64,000 nucleotides of DNA from Atherix ibis. Its lineage: Eukaryota > Arthropoda > Insecta > Diptera > Athericidae. The position numbers and the translations under genes were made by a program. Positions 34,952 to 48,715 of the stretch are shown piece by piece; the stretch's first letter is position 1, and each line of letters starts with the position of its first letter. The DNA lies in contig OY282607.1 in NCBI GenBank assembly GCA_958298945.1, forward strand, positions 31,901,000 through 31,964,999, written 5' to 3'. The notes below the pieces were generated by a model. That model was not told where the DNA came from. It saw nothing but the letters and a program-made list of their open reading frames with translations, and did no database searches.

Positions 34952-35497
34952 TCGAAAAGTTAAGTTAAATAAATTTAAACACTTAAAATTTAAATTTCGA
35001 TAAAAAATTTATTTAATTATCTTGCTTAGATTCTTTTGAGGTTAGTTTTGATGACTTTTTTTTTATATATTTCTGGCCGTAATTTAGACAGCATCAAATC
35101 GCACGATCTTGGAGGCCAATTGACAAACACCAAATTTCGAGATTTGACATCACCAAATCTCGGAACAAAGGCATAATATTGCAAGTTATGTAGCTTGTAT
35201 GTCGCCGTTTTGTTCAAAATACAATTGGCCCATATTAAAATCTTTAAATTCAGGCTTATAACACCTTCAGGTCAAAATGCACACCACACAATCACTATTC
35301 GCGTATACAATGTTTTCCCCACCGTCACTTGAAAGTTTTGAGAGTCCCACATACGGGAAATTGGTTAATACATTTTTTTTACAAATATTTGTTTTATATA
35401 AAATGGCAAATTTTAAACTAAATAAATAAGACCTTATATGATATATATATTTGACAGCTGTTAAATGACAGATTTGTACTTTCCGAGCCACGAAATA
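34952..35497 (-). mobile_element. WPPRSCDL-family relic, copy E
   Basis: On the minus strand the left terminus and GACAGCTGTTAAATGACAG subterminal sequence (35453-35471) lead to PYVGLSKLSSDGGENIVYAN (35267-35380), then RNLVFVNWPPRSCDLMLSKL (about 35080-35150). The 3' end is TTTCGAAAAGTTAAGTTAAA (34951). About 550 bp remain, an internally deleted derivative. Confidence 0.85.
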
Positions 35498-38134
35498 GAT
35501 AACTTTTTATTTTTATTTATTGAATTTTGTCAAATTGAAGTTTTGATAAGTTTTGTACATAACCATTATAAGTGTGAGGTAATTTTTTAAAAATTGTCCT
35601 CGTTTCTAACAGCCATAATTCTCCAGTGTACCTGCATATCTCCCCATTTGCACGTATTTACCTTCCACTTCATTTAGTATCTCTACAATATGGTTTTCTT
35701 CACTCATTTTAGTTTACGTTTTTCATTTTTTTTTAATTATTGAATTTTTTTTTTTCCCAATATTATTATTCATCGTCGTCGTTGTTGAAAGAGGTTCACG
35801 GGCTACACGCCCCCTTAAGGTTCGAACGGGCTTGTGAATTGTGTTTTGCAACTGAATTTTCGCGTCAAGACCTTTGTTGGGACTTGCGCGTTTCGTTGTG
35901 GAGCTATTGCAGATCGGGGTATCATTTTTCTTATACTTTGAAGATTTTTTTCTTCATTTATTTATTTATTTGTCCTGCATGTATAAACCACAATATTTTC
36001 TAAAGAAGCATTTTGTTGTTGATCTTGAGCACAGCTTTACTTACTTCGAAATCGTCTAAAGACAACCTACACTACGACTTTTGGTTATAGTCCATGTCTT
36101 GTTTCGTGACTCCCATTTACCTAAGGCCATATTGCGTCCAAATCTAACCAAACTTGTCTGCGTATTTGCAAAATCTTTTTTTTTTTTTTAAAAAAACGAA
36201 TAAAAAATATTAAACAAAAAATAAAGAAGAAAATATAAAAGAAAAAAAAACTTCCCCACGTTTTGATTATAGTTTAAGGGGTTATAAGAAAATAATAATT
36301 ATTATTATCGCGTTTGGGGCATCTTGTTCTCTCGAACTGTTTGGAATGTCCGGAGCAGATTTTTATACGCGTATCTATTAGCATATTAGTGAGTACTTTT
36401 AGTAAGTTGGGTAACTAACGATTTGTGGTGGAACTCTGAAGCTGCAATAGTTCGCCGCTTATTATGGTCAGTTTGGTGAGAATCAGGTAGGTGGGGTAGG
36501 CAATTCTTTATTGTAGTTAAAAGTATACTTTTTGTTATTACAAAAAAAACGGGGAAAAATACAAACTGGCGTACTTAGTAAAGTCTGCGAAAAGTGCAAT
36601 ACGCTGCCATTATGATCAGTCAGTACCAATAGTTGGGGTCCTTCGTAAACTTAAATCTCACGGGATTACCGATAACCTATAGGTAAATAGCATGTGTTTT
36701 AAAAATTATTATTACCACCTTGACGGGAGGTGCTCTTACTTGATATTTAATGTGTTTTACATTTTGCTACTACACTTGCCGAATGTTATGAAAATGTTGA
36801 TGCAGTCCGGAGGTGTTGCGATGTTGGCGAGTGATGAGTATTATATGAATTAGGTGACTGTCATAAGGAGCATTTTGGGAGAGACATTGGTCTGGAGTTA
36901 GATCCCTGGCCTGTTTGGCTGCTGGTGCATTGGCTACATGATTATAATACCATCGACATTGCTGCAAATGAAGAAAACTTCGTGGCGACCAGAATTTAAA
37001 TTGAAATGTGCACCTGAGACCGAGTTTGCTTCTGCAAGATGCTAATACGAACATTGGCGATGGCTACTTAGGACGCAGAGCTTGAAAACAGAATATTAAG
37101 ATTTTCCTTGTTGTCAGAAAAAAGGCACTTAGTTCACTCTTAACATCAGATGAGAGCCAAGTCGAGAGTATTACCGATGCGCCTCCATGCATTTAAGTTA
37201 TTAACCGATTTACACATGAACATAGCCGTACGAAAATTAGCTTACATGATATTCAAAGTAAAACTTGTAAAATTTTATTTTACAAGCAGGCATAGTTTTA
37301 ATATTACAAGTGCATAGCACAGTGTATGTTTTACATATATGTATTATATATATGGTAATCGTATACGTCTGTCAGTTGATTTGATGTTGATTTGTTGCTC
37401 TTTTGAAGCGTTTTCAACATGACAGACATACCTGTTTTTCTGCGAAATTAACCATTTGTACAAGACGAATACAAAAAGAACATGAATTCAATTGTGTAAA
37501 ACGATATATTGTACGCTATCGATATTATTATTGTATAATATAATATATGAAATTGGGAATTTCTGAACAAGAAGAATTATTTTTCAATAAATTTCGTATT
37601 TAATAATTGATATTAGGAGGGGATAGTAAGTAGCCTGTGGGTGTTTCCCCCATTTTTCAAGGTGAAATTATTTCTTTTAAATCAAATAAATATAGAAGAA
37701 AAAACAATTTACAAATATGTATAATTAACAACTTAATATAGGTATAAGAATCTACACAACCCATAAGAGATGTTTACATACAGACGTTTATTTAACAATC
37801 CCTCCTCTCTGAGGAAACGGACCCTTTAAAATTAATATTAAAAGTTTTGGAATGATTTCAATTCAGGAAAAATAAATTTATTTAAAAAACAATTGATAAA
37901 ATTTGAATTAATTACCCTTGCATATTGACCTGAAAAAATTTACCTAATATTCATACTTAAAGAACTTTTTTACTCCACTTTAAGAAAATTTCCAAATCCA
38001 TCAATTTGCATAGAAAATTTCCAATTCTCCATCCACTCATACTTTCAGAAAGTAAAACAAAATTTGCCATTACCAGAAAGAGTTGCTAATTTTTAAAAAA
38101 AATTTTTTTTCTTCACTTTATTATATATTTTAGA
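35498..38134. other. Intronic stretch
   Basis: No transposase or exon recognised. 35770-35930 and 36760-37080 are more GC-balanced. The minus frame 36770-37054 has no known domain. A short palindrome, ATAATAATTATTAT, is at about 36291. Confidence 0.45.
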
Positions 38135-38550
38135 GCAGGACTCGATAATTTTGAGGTAATTTTTTAATGACTATTTCGCGCATTTCGGACAATAATTCGG
38201 TTATTTAGATTTTAAATGGTCTAAAGTTAGAAGAGGGACGACGTATAAAAGCCTCAAAACGCACAATCATTTAACATCATCGAGTCTCGAAATTATGGAT
38301 CCTGAAAACTTTTCGCGCAATAAAATCAAAATCCCCTTTTTTGTTTTCAAAGCAATACGGCATAATGACAGCTTTAGATTTAAATCCACCGATCAACAAA
38401 TAAGCTTCATCATTGACGAAAAATTAGTTCGAAAAAATCAGCTTATCTTTAATAAAAAATTTCAGACCCTTAACTACACAAACGACATCTTGGATGACAT
38501 ATCTAATTGACAGCTGTTAAAAAACACGGCTACACTTTCCAAATCATGTG
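38135..38550 (-). mobile_element. WPPRSCDL-family relic, copy F
   Basis: The family's 3' part (GGACTCGATAATTTTGAGGT, CGCGCATTTCGGACAATAAT) and its 5' subterminal GACAGCTGTTAAAAAAC (38510-38526) with CACTTTCC are present. The central catalytic portion is lost. About 0.4 kb. Confidence 0.75.
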
Positions 38551-40647
38551 CTAAAAGTGAATTGAGTCATTTTTATCTAAATTTTGAACGCATAAAAGGA
38601 TGCTGAACTGTAAATTATTTTTCCATTGATATTAATATTTTAATCAAATATCGCCAAAATTTCTCAGGTGACATAAAAACCCGTACACTAACCATTTTTA
38701 TGATGCAAATTTATAAAAACCGGAGTAGCATAGGTTATTTTTTGTCTGAACGTAAGTTCCAAAGAAAAAAAAAGCTTACCAAAGAAAAAAAAATTGACAG
38801 AAAAAAAACCATTTATTAATGGAAACAATGACAAATGTATAAAATAAAATTGATACAAAAAAAATGTTATTTCCATGAAAAATTTACTATAAAAATGTAT
38901 GAATCAACTGCATTACAATTGTTAGTTGTTACCTTGACAATTAAATTGCAAATTGTAAAAATATATAAAAGAAAAACGAAGACTGATCTCAACTTTTTGG
39001 AATAATTATACCTGGTTTGATGGTTAGGAGAGCACGTGGCCTTATAATAGTATTAATTTTCTAATGACAATAGGAAAAAAAAAAGCAAATGGTAAAAATT
39101 TGATAAAATGCATTGAAAACTGTTTAAAAAAATGTCAAATAAAATTGCGTAGAAAAATAAAAATGGATGGTAATGAATAGACCAAGCGGTTCGAATGGGA
39201 ATACGATTAGAGAGTGTGAATGAGGGTTTAAACTTCGTAGTACACAGTCATAGCTGTTATTAATCGTACGGATGTCTTAATGGACGGAAAGGGCATGCAA
39301 AAAAGACTGGAGGAGTACCAGAAAATGCAATAGAATATTTCACATTAATATTGGTGGCGTATGCATTTTTCTAGCGGAGACTGTAGAAAAACCGAGTAAT
39401 TGAATAAGCATAAAAACCAGCTGAGTATGGGGAACAGTGCCGCGTATTAGTGGTATTGTCAGGAAAAAGTTTTTCTTTTATGATTTTCCGCATTTTGAAA
39501 GGGAAAAAAATGTTGTTTTTTTCCGTGTCTTTTTAATACAATTTATTATTTATTCTTTTTTCTTGTGGAAAACACAACAACAAAGTAAAATTCCATTCAT
39601 TTGGTATTCACGTCTTACCTGTGTTTGCGGGCAAATGCAATTCGCCGGAAAGCTTTCGGAAAAGCACTGATTGTGTTTTTTTTTCTCTCTACAGAATGCT
39701 TTCTATTTATAATTTTATTTTCATTTTCTTATAATTTTTTTTTGGTCATATTAAATATATCAGATTTAAACATTTTTATAAAGTTCATTGTTTAATATTC
39801 ATACACACATAAGTACATGTGTAAATGGGAAAAAAGTAATGTTACAAAAAAAAAAACATTGGAAAATATCTCCTCTCTAAACATATAAATACATACATTT
39901 ATGGATATAAATGTAGTTAAAAGTATATAAAACAATATGCATTCAAACATGACTTGATGTCAGATAAGTTCTGGGAAATAGTGAATAATGGCGAATTGTT
40001 AAATGTTATAGCGTACAAGCGCGTATGCGTCAGATTTAATTTGATAGATCATATCACCCCCACCGTCTATCTCATTTGTATAAGTGTAATTGTTTAACAA
40101 AATAAATAATAAGAAATATTTTTGTATATGGTGTTATGGGAGAGGGAGATGGGGGTTGTGCTTTGTGGGGTGTATTATGTGTAAAAAATTTTTTTTTTTG
40201 ATAATGGTAATGGTTAGGCATAAAATTTTTTTTCTTTTTGGTTAAATTTTTGATATTTATTTTAAAGCAAATTCATTTTTTGTCCAATAATTTCGAAATA
40301 AATACTATCGTAATTAGTACTGTTAAAATAATTTAAAAAATTTGTACTTTTTATTATAATAGACTTTTTTAAAAATTACTTTAATTTTTTAAAATCTGAT
40401 AAGCTTTATTGGCACAACTGGTCTCATTAAACGTTGACGAAATTACAAACAAAAAATGTAATCAAGGATCAGAGATGGGAAGATTATATTTACTGATTGA
40501 TTTGAATAAAGTACGTTTAAAAATTTTAGCTTTTCGTTGAGCTATTCTGTACACCATCTTGTATACTGTGCTTAGATTAAAGAACCACTAGCTAAATAGG
40601 TCAGTTCGTCATTTTAAATTATTATTTGATTATATTACTTGGACATA
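38551..40647. other. AT-rich intronic stretch
   Basis: Long A and T tracts; no feature recognised. Confidence 0.5.
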
Positions 40648-40742
40648 CGAGGTCTGTTTAAAAAGTATCGCGAATTTTGAATTTCCGCGGGTTACATATA
40701 TTCGATTTGTTGTGGCGTTATGTTGGTACTCATGTCTCTCAC

Positions 40743-42171
40743 CTTAGATTAAAGAAGAACTGGATAGGCCTCTACACAAAAATTCTGTCCAAATTTTTGA
40801 ATACAACAGAAACGTAGTAAATCATTGGGAGCCAATTTTAAACTTCAGTATTCGATTGAAGCGGTTCGTTCAAAACCGATTTTTTAATATTGCGGATTTT
40901 GTTGTTTGATGGAATTAGTTTTGGAAATTTATAATAAAATACAGTATTCTATTTTAAAATATTATTTATTTATTTATTAGATATTTCACTATATATTATT
41001 TATTAAAACAGAATTATAAAGTGGAAGAGCATATAAAAATATTAATTGTAAGTTATTTGATTATATCAAAACAATTATGTGCACAATAAGAAGTTAATCA
41101 TATACAACATTAAAGGAAATGCTTTAAAACTAAATTACAAGCTGAAAAATTTAATATACTTAAAAAATTAATAACTAATATTTTAAAAAAATTAAAAAAA
41201 TATTATTTAGTAAATGCATTATAATATGGTCTAATAGAGCAAGCAAAAAAAAATTTATTTAAATAATAAGCTTGCCGAAGAATAAACTTTATTTATTTTA
41301 ACACAATGAAAACAGCAATGGAAAATAGACTGTAAAATTCGGTCCCTTAAACTTTCTTACAATCACTTTATATACACCGGGACTGAACTATTGTATTTTA
41401 TGGTAAACATTGAACTGTCAACATCGCATTTGTTTACATTTATTGAATGCCGAACTTTCCACATTTTAACCAATTTTTGGATAAAATAAATCATTCAAAA
41501 CCATCTAAAAACATTATAAACTAAATTTTTGTTAATTTCTGTAGTAAAAATGAAAATGTTAACTTACCGAAAGAAAGAAATTCCCAGCTTCCTCACAAAA
41601 CACTTCATTTCCTGAAATAAAAACTTCGTATTAAGTTTTATTAACAATATAACTATTTACATAAATACTTACTTTTTCGTAAATACTTCAAAAAACATAA
41701 AATATACACTTTTACTTGTACTTTCCGATAAGTGTCAAAATAAAACTTTAAAATGACAAAAATTGCCCGTTTTTTCGGTATGTCACTACTTTCATGGAGA
41801 ATGGCGCGTTTGAAAACTCTTCTAAAGTCTACAAAATTGAGGCGCTTTATATTTGATTCATATTTACGAAATGAACAGTAAACCTCAAATAGAATTCCAT
41901 TTCGTATCAAAAGATTGTACAAAAAATAAAAATTGCCTATTGTTGTGTTTAAATTGTATTTTTGTTTGAATTAAAATGAATATAAATTATGGTTTTGCAA
42001 TTCAATAAATTTGTATGACGACAACTAGATGGCAGTGGGTGTCATGTCTACATAAAAAAATCTACACAAAAATATCCCGCTTTTGCCATTTCTCGCCGCT
42101 TGGCAATAATTTGTACACAAAATTGCGTATACATATACGATAAGGGCCTATCCAGGTATTCTTTAATATAA
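40743..42171. mobile_element. Nested element of unknown class, 1.43 kb
   Basis: It interrupts the left arm of the mariner-like element. Its ends are inverted: TTAGATTAAAGAAGAACTGG at the left and, reversed, TTATATTAAAGAATACCTGG at the right, both followed inward by ATAGGCC. The host sequence GTCTCTCAC is duplicated on both sides (40734-40742 and 42172-42180), a 9-bp target duplication. The interior is AT-rich. One 89-codon minus frame (41653-41922) has no known domain. It is probably non-autonomous. An 8-9 bp duplication would fit hAT, P or Mutator-like elements, but the ends match none that I know. Confidence 0.8.
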
Positions 42172-42275
42172 GTCTCTCACTTATGCCGACAAGTTCAGCC
42201 ATTTTGAATGTTCAGTTAATTTTTGACAGCTGCTTTGCTTGCATGTGTTTTGGCTCGTCTTCAATTTTTGCCCAT

Positions 42276-42715
42276 GTTCGACCAAAAACGGCATCACATT
42301 AACATTGCTATGACGTGGAAACCAAAGCTCAAGTATCCCAATAGAAGCTGCCGCACGAGCCAAGACCGAAAAAAGCGCGCCAAGTTCCGCCGAATGTGAA
42401 GGTTTTGCTTACAGTTTTCTTCGATTGCCGGGGCGTGATGCATCATGAGTTTCTGCCACGGTAGAACGGTCAATAAGGAATATTACCTGCAAGTTATGCG
42501 CAAGTTGCGCAAAGCAATCCGACAGAAACGATCGGATTTGTGGAAGAACAAAAATTGGCTTTTGCACCATGATAACGCCCCTGCTCATGCATCGTTGCTT
42601 GTGCACGAATTTTTGACCAAAAACAACCCACTAATAATGCCGTAGCTACCGTATTCCCCAGATCTGGCTCCCTGTAACTTTTTCTTGTTCCCGAAACAGA
42701 TTCTTTGATCCATTT
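42276..42715 (+). pseudogene. Mariner transposase catalytic fragment
   Basis: Readable pieces in order: EPRPKKARQVPPNVKVLLTV (about 42358), FFDCRGVMHHEFLP, TVNKEYYLQVMRKLRKAIRQ, LHHDNAPAHASLLVHEFL (second Asp, about 42560-42620), then a stop (TAG at 42644) and LPYSPDLAPCNFFLFPK (about 42648-42698). The third catalytic Asp (CDFF in the family) is Asn here. The N-terminal DNA-binding half is missing and the fragment is bounded directly by the long inverted repeats. It cannot make an active enzyme. Confidence 0.9.
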
Positions 42716-42918
42716 TTTGGAATGGGCAAAAATAGAAAACGAGGCAAAACACGTGCAAGCAAAGCAGCTGTCAAAAATTAACTGAACATTCAAAATGGCC
42801 GACCTTGTTGGCAGAAGTGAGAGACATGAGTACCAACATAACGCCACAAAAAATCGAAAATCGTATATACGTAACCCGCGGAAGTTCAAAATTCGCGATA
42901 CTTTTCGAACAGACCTCG

Positions 42919-44879
42919 TATATCTATAATGCATGGAATATATTGTAAGATCATTAAAATCGCTGCCAAGAGACTTCTATAGTTAGACGGCGTTTTCTGT
43001 AGCTTAAAAAAGAAAAAGTCCAACAAATTTTTAATTTTTTTAAATTTTCTGACTCAATTCTGGCACTAAATTTGCGTTTTGACTACACATATGCATATGC
43101 TGTTAACTGAGCTGAAACGTGAATGCATACAGTAAATTATGAAGGGCCACTAAGGACTAGAGGGAACAATATTCAATATTAATGCAAACACTGATTAAGG
43201 GATGTGCGTTTACTATTATGAGTATGAATATGAACATCATAATGACAAGTACTTATTTGTCGTTAAAAAATTTTATTTACTACAAAGAATAAGGGATGAT
43301 ATGTCATACGATGGTTGTTATTTATTCGTTGTTGCATGATTATTATTTGTTCATATTTTATAGCAAATTTGACGCACTTTTCAGAAATAGGAAAGGGGTT
43401 GAGGAGAGGGGGTTGTTCGCTAGCTTTTTAAAGAAACTTCACATATAAGAGAATAATATTATTTCAAAAAGTTGAAATATTTTATTCGAAATTTTCAAAG
43501 TATTTTTAAGTATTTATATAATATAATTGTGAAAAGGGAATGTTGGCAGAAACAAAACTGTCGAGAAAACTTCGTAGAGACAGAATAACGATTGGTGTAT
43601 GAAAATTGCACATTTAGAAAACCGACATGCGGCGTTCTCTATGTTAATTTTGCTGAAGATTTATGACTAACGACCAGCAAAGGGCAAGTTATTAACAGAA
43701 CTCAATTAAAAAATTGTTGCTAAATAGTTGTGAGAAGTGCCGCCATTGATTCCGTCCACTGTGACTCTTGGTCTGAGACTGGAATCAGTTCAGTATGATC
43801 CGTAGTGGCATTATGCCTTCATATCCTAAATGACTTGTTAGGCTCTTGTTAAGCTGTTTCTACATCTTCGACATGTGGAAAAGAAGTTTTGTACAATCTA
43901 AGCGCACAGGTTATTTTCTTAGATTTTATTTCTGATTTTTTTCCCGTTTCTTATTTTTTCTAACAACCACTTTAGAGTTTAGAAGAAGACCATTATTCGT
44001 ATGTGGGGCCGTTCATATATTTTACCTACAGTATAAGTTTGAACAGCAACTATACAAAATAAAGAGCAAACATTTTTATGAAAAATAATGGGGGGTAAAA
44101 GAGAAATTGCGTTAAAGAGTGCTTTCCGCTGACGGTATTTGAATATATGACAAAAGTTACGAAATACTTTTCGAACTTGTTATTTATGTTATTTTTCATT
44201 TACTTTAAAGTAAATATCATCTAGTGAAGAATTTTTTTTATTTCTTTATACATTTAAGTATTTCTATTTCCAACGTAAAATTGAAGGTGCCCAGCATTTA
44301 AATAATTTATCGTCGTTGTTAGTTCACCCTTGCCATAAATTTTTATAGGAAGGGGAATGTGGAGTAATTTAACAACAACTACTCAGCCATATTGTGAAAC
44401 TCATGCATGCAGAAACTGACTGCAATTTACTCTCATAAACTTGACTAATTCTATACGCACAAATATGCAAAATTGATTTAATACCAATCGTAATTGCTGC
44501 CATAATTCAATTGAAATTTCAATAAATCCAAGTAAAATATTTCAACAAATAATATTCAAATGTTTTTCGAAAGTACTAATTACTTAAGGAATTATTGTTA
44601 AATGAATATTTTTGAAAATAACCACTTTTTAAACTATGATTTTATATTAATTTAATTAATTTTTTAAAAAAAATATTAAATTTAAATAAACAAAAAAAGT
44701 AGAATTTAATAATACTAGCAACTGGAAAAGATTTTTTAAAAAAATTTTCAATATCTCGTCTCGTAAAATTTTCCTGCCCCAATCATTTTGTATGTTGCAA
44801 AAATGTTTGTCTACATCTAATTCGTTTCCATACCTTTTCATAATAGAATGGTAGAAAAATAAAATATTGAAATTTGGGG
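42919..44879. other. Intronic stretch
   Basis: No gene or repeat recognised. 43720-43880 is more GC-balanced. Confidence 0.5.
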
Positions 44880-45760
44880 CAAGGATTTGTTAAGCTTGGT
44901 AAATTCACGAGTTTGACTAATGAAAAATTGCACCGAGCCTATGTCGAACATTCCTGATCAACAGCCTACATTTTTTCGGTAGAATAAAACGCTTTTGGAA
45001 AGCCGAGAAGCAGTGAAAACGAACATCGAAAACTGATGAAAGTTTGAATTGAGTGAGGGCTCTTGTATGGTCATACAGTCGATTAGTACTGAAGCTCATG
45101 AGTAGTCCTTAAAAGGCTCAGAAAAGGGTTCTTTGCGTCAGATCAGTTGAATGCTTCCAGATGGCTTCACCATCACAATTTCTTCTTTTTGAGCACTACA
45201 ACTCTGTGTGGGTTTGGACTTGCTTTAATACTTGTCTCCGTGCATCTCTATCCCCTTGCTTTCTGCTTCCAATTTTTGCCAACAATCTTCTTAAATGTTT
45301 CATTCATTCCATCCAGTCACCTATTTGTTGGTCTGCCTTGGTTTTTTCTCCCTTCATGTTTACTATATAATGAGTTTCTTGGCATTCTATGTTCCCCTTG
45401 CAGGTGGACATGACCAAGCCATCTGAGCTGACCAAACTTTATTGTTTTTACTATGTCACCTTCCTTCCTGGACGTGTTTTTGTCAAAAAATGGCATTTCT
45501 GTGATTTTGCAACCGCCCTATTCAATTGATCTAAGTCTGTGTAACTCAAAAATAATTGAAAGGACGTCATTTTGGTAGTGCCGATAAAGCTTTGGTATTG
45601 TTGATTATATCCAAATTAGTATAACCGAGAAGCTGAAGGCGACTCCAGTATTTTAAAAATAACTTCTATTTTTATAAGTAATATCTACTTTAATTTTGGA
45701 TTAAATAAATAGAAACTGCAAGGAGCTTAAGAATGAACTTTTAAACATATTCTAGGGGTT
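44880..45760 (+). mobile_element. Second mariner family, decayed near-complete copy with an internal insertion
   Basis: The + strand reads LHRAYVEHS at 44930 (family LQRAYGEHS), KPRSSENEHRKL at about 45000, then after frame breaks RALVWSYSR-like sequence at 45055-45085. About 240 bp of unrelated sequence (about 45190-45440) follows, then VFLSKNGISVILQPPYSIDL at 45472-45530 (family LTKKGIPVVPQPPYSPDLSP) and TEKLKATPV at about 45627. The second-Asp region is replaced by the unrelated sequence. Confidence 0.75.
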
Positions 45761-47976
45761 ATTTTATACCGCCATGACTATGACGCCATTTATGAGAAGC
45801 TATCTAAACGAGATTTGTCTATTGTTAGTATGGAAAATAAAAGGGAGAGTTTTATTCAATTTTCTATTATCAGCGGTTAAAAAGGAGACTTTACAATGGA
45901 TTTGCTGGATCCAGGAGCTCGGTAATGGAAGGAATCCTGTTCGCGCAATAATTCTTGGTCAGAATTTCTCCAGCTTTTCGGCACTTTTGACTTTAAGCGA
46001 ATTTTTATCAACACTTTTATTTACACTCAAATACTATTTTAATTTCTTTCTATTTTTTGCATTATTTTTTTATTTTTTTTATAGAAAATAACAATAATTT
46101 AAAAATAATTTCATACACAAATTGGATGAATTTTTATAATTTGGACATTATCCGATGTGGATGATAAAAACAAGACAGTAACCCAAAAAAAAGGGCTTCC
46201 GAACAATTCAAATCAAATCAGAAACCATAAAAATCGTTTTAGCATGAAGACAATTTTTTTTGTTATGTTCTTCCCGATAGTCTAGCTGCCATTACAATTC
46301 AGCCACCACTATCACGACTTTGCCCTATAATTATGGTCAGATTTAACGTGAAATTTTTTTTTTATAAAAACATATAAAGAATGGAAAAGAAAAATGGGAG
46401 AGGGTAAAAAAATTTTTTTCTGTCAATAATTTATCATATTTTTCATATCGAATTCAGTGAACACATAATAAAATTTATATTCGTCAAGTAGCGCTTATAA
46501 AATTTAAATTTTTCATTACTATTGTACACTTATATTTGTCATATTTTTAGTTGGTGAAAAAAAAATAATCCAAAACAAAACCAAAAGAGAAAAAAAACTA
46601 CGTACAATAAAAAGAAATCATAGAAAATGTTAGTAAATATGAATAGACAACCAAAAATGGCAATTATTTCGGTTATAAATTGTCCAATTTTCTATATTTG
46701 ACGCGCACCTAACTGTGACATGAATTTCGTGTATTTTGGTTGTCGTTATTTTCTCATAAAAAAGAGTTTTGTTTTCTGTTGAAAGGTTTTCTATTTTTTG
46801 CTAAATAATATAATTTTTGTCATTTTATTTACTATGACCTGCTTATAATTACATTCTTGAAGGTTTTTTTTATTATTCGGAAAAATCTGTACCTTTTCTC
46901 GAAAATTTACTTAAAATACAAAAGGGGGAACAGTAAATGTTAAGTTCTCTGTTTTGTAAATTCAAATTGCGCGGGAAATTTAACCTGTGCATCAAATGTC
47001 ACAAAGGAGTTCAAAATTTTCTACATCTTAGAAGATTTGTACAGACCTTTTATTAGATTTTCTTTGCTAGTTTTTTTTTGTTCTTTCTCTTATTGTACAT
47101 AACTACAAAGAGTTTGCCATAAAAATAAAATTAAATAAACGGGGAAAAAATTGACATTTTATCACGCTATCTGATGATGACGAGAATTGCGTGCATTTCA
47201 GTGTGACAAACATAAAAAAAAAGTTTTTTTATTCATTGAAATATTTGTTGTTTTCCTGCCTAACCAAGTTCATTGTTTTTGTTTTAAAATAAAGAGTGTG
47301 GGGTTTTTTCTTAAAAAAAAAATATTTCTTCGATAATTTCTCAAATATTTTCCGTCAATTTTTTCTTCTTCTTTCTTAACTGTCATTATTGTCATTTTAG
47401 AAATTTGTATGCCCTAACATAACCTTACTTTTTAAGTTCGGGTAGTATGGCCAAAATAATGAGAACTGAGGTTATGTTATCTTATTTTTATCTGTTGATT
47501 ATCGAATACCTAAGAACGTGAGACCGGATGCATGACATAATATTTGAATGAGAAATTATTCTGTATAATAGTACGAAGCTGCAATAAATTATTATATATT
47601 GTATTAACGAAAATGTTGCTAGAATAATTACCTTTTCCTTTGGTCTAGAAAAAATTTTATATTAGCATATAAGGAGTGGTTTATGTGACCAAAAAAAAAA
47701 AACCAAGACGAAATATTAGCAGATTATTTTTATTATTATTATTATTACTTAATGTGTGAGTTATTTGATTACCCATTTTTTTTTTGTTATTTATAATCAA
47801 ATAAAAATAAAAAAGTGTAATTGAGGGTTATGAACTTATAACAGTTAAGTACCCAGTGGTCCGAAAATTTCTTGTTTTAATGTTTAGACTTGGAATTTAA
47901 TTTTATTTTGCTTTTTGAATTTTAGTTTTTAAATAATCGCTTTTTTAATTTTTTCCAACAAAAAAAAAATAGATAC
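45761..47976. other. Intronic stretch with a diverged R1 repeat
   Basis: 45888-45975 (ATGGATTTGCTGGATCCAGG AGCTC … TCGCGCAATAATTCTTGGTC) is a diverged third copy of repeat R1 (13313 and 17048). Other parts are AT-rich. A TTA run lies at 47729-47751. No gene recognised. Confidence 0.55.
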
Positions 47977-48715
47977 GGAAAGTTAAATTAAATAACGAAA
48001 TTTTTTTAAAGATTATATTGGATAATAGTCTCGCCATTATCCAATATAACATCATTTACGAGACTTCTCGCAGTACTCTGTTCTTTTGAGGACATTTTTG
48101 ATTACTTTTTCGCATATGTTGGGCTGTAATTCGACCATTAATTGATGTATTTCCATTTTTAAATCCTCTAACATTTTTTTGCATAGCCTTATACAAAAAG
48201 TAATAGTCTTATTGTATGGCATAATCTTGGAGGCATCAAAATATCATAACTTTAAGTAAACTGGGAACTTTTTTCACGCAATAAACAAAAATTTCAGGTC
48301 ATATGTGGCTTATGGTACCATTTTTTTGAAACCTCATATGGTCTAAATTCAAATCTTTAATTTATTTTAAAATAAAGTCAGGTATCATACGCCCATTGCT
48401 CGCAGCATTGCAGGTAACCGTCTCTGCTTCCTCATTTTCGAAGAAATCCGACTAAAGGCACTCTTTTTTTCTTCAATACAATGGCTTCTGCACATTCATT
48501 GTGAATTTTCGGAGGGCCATATATGACAATTTAACTTATTGACGCATTTGGAGAGCGATAAAAGTGCCTCATCGCTGGAAAAAATTATTCCAGCACTCAA
48601 TCGGTGTATCTTCGTAAGTTAAAACGATCTATATTGTAAAATTTCAATAATTAAACTAAAAAACGCCATTTTGGATGACATATATATTTGACAGCTGTCA
48701 AATTATAGGTTCATT
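47977..48715 (-). mobile_element. WPPRSCDL-family relic, copy G
   Basis: On the minus strand: 5' subterminal GACAGCTGTC (48691), then a degraded N-to-C transposase, and the 3' end with ACTTCTCGCAGTACTC (tail of the C-K-R-S-RGG region at about 48060) and ACGGAAAGTTAAATTAAATA (47976). Frames are broken throughout. Confidence 0.75.

Larger units (their letters stand above)
40648..42918 (+). mobile_element. Mariner-like element with ~195-bp terminal inverted repeats
   Basis: The ends CGAGGTCTGTTTAAAAAGTA (40648) and, reversed, CGAGGTCTGTTCGAAAAGTA (ending 42918) are flanked by TA at 40646-40647 and 42919-42920. The inverted identity extends far inward: the left arm is 40648-40742 plus 42181-42275, the right arm about 42722-42918. 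Both include GTGGCGTTATGTTGGTACTC and CCATTTTGAATGTTCAGTTA. The left arm is cut by the nested element at 40743-42171. Without it the element would be about 0.85 kb, so it has also lost the 5' half of its transposase. Confidence 0.9.

Noticed and set aside
45147..45413. Hydrophobic frames as a membrane protein
   Set aside because: They are T-rich chance frames within sequence that interrupts a mariner relic; two overlapping frames are equally hydrophobic.
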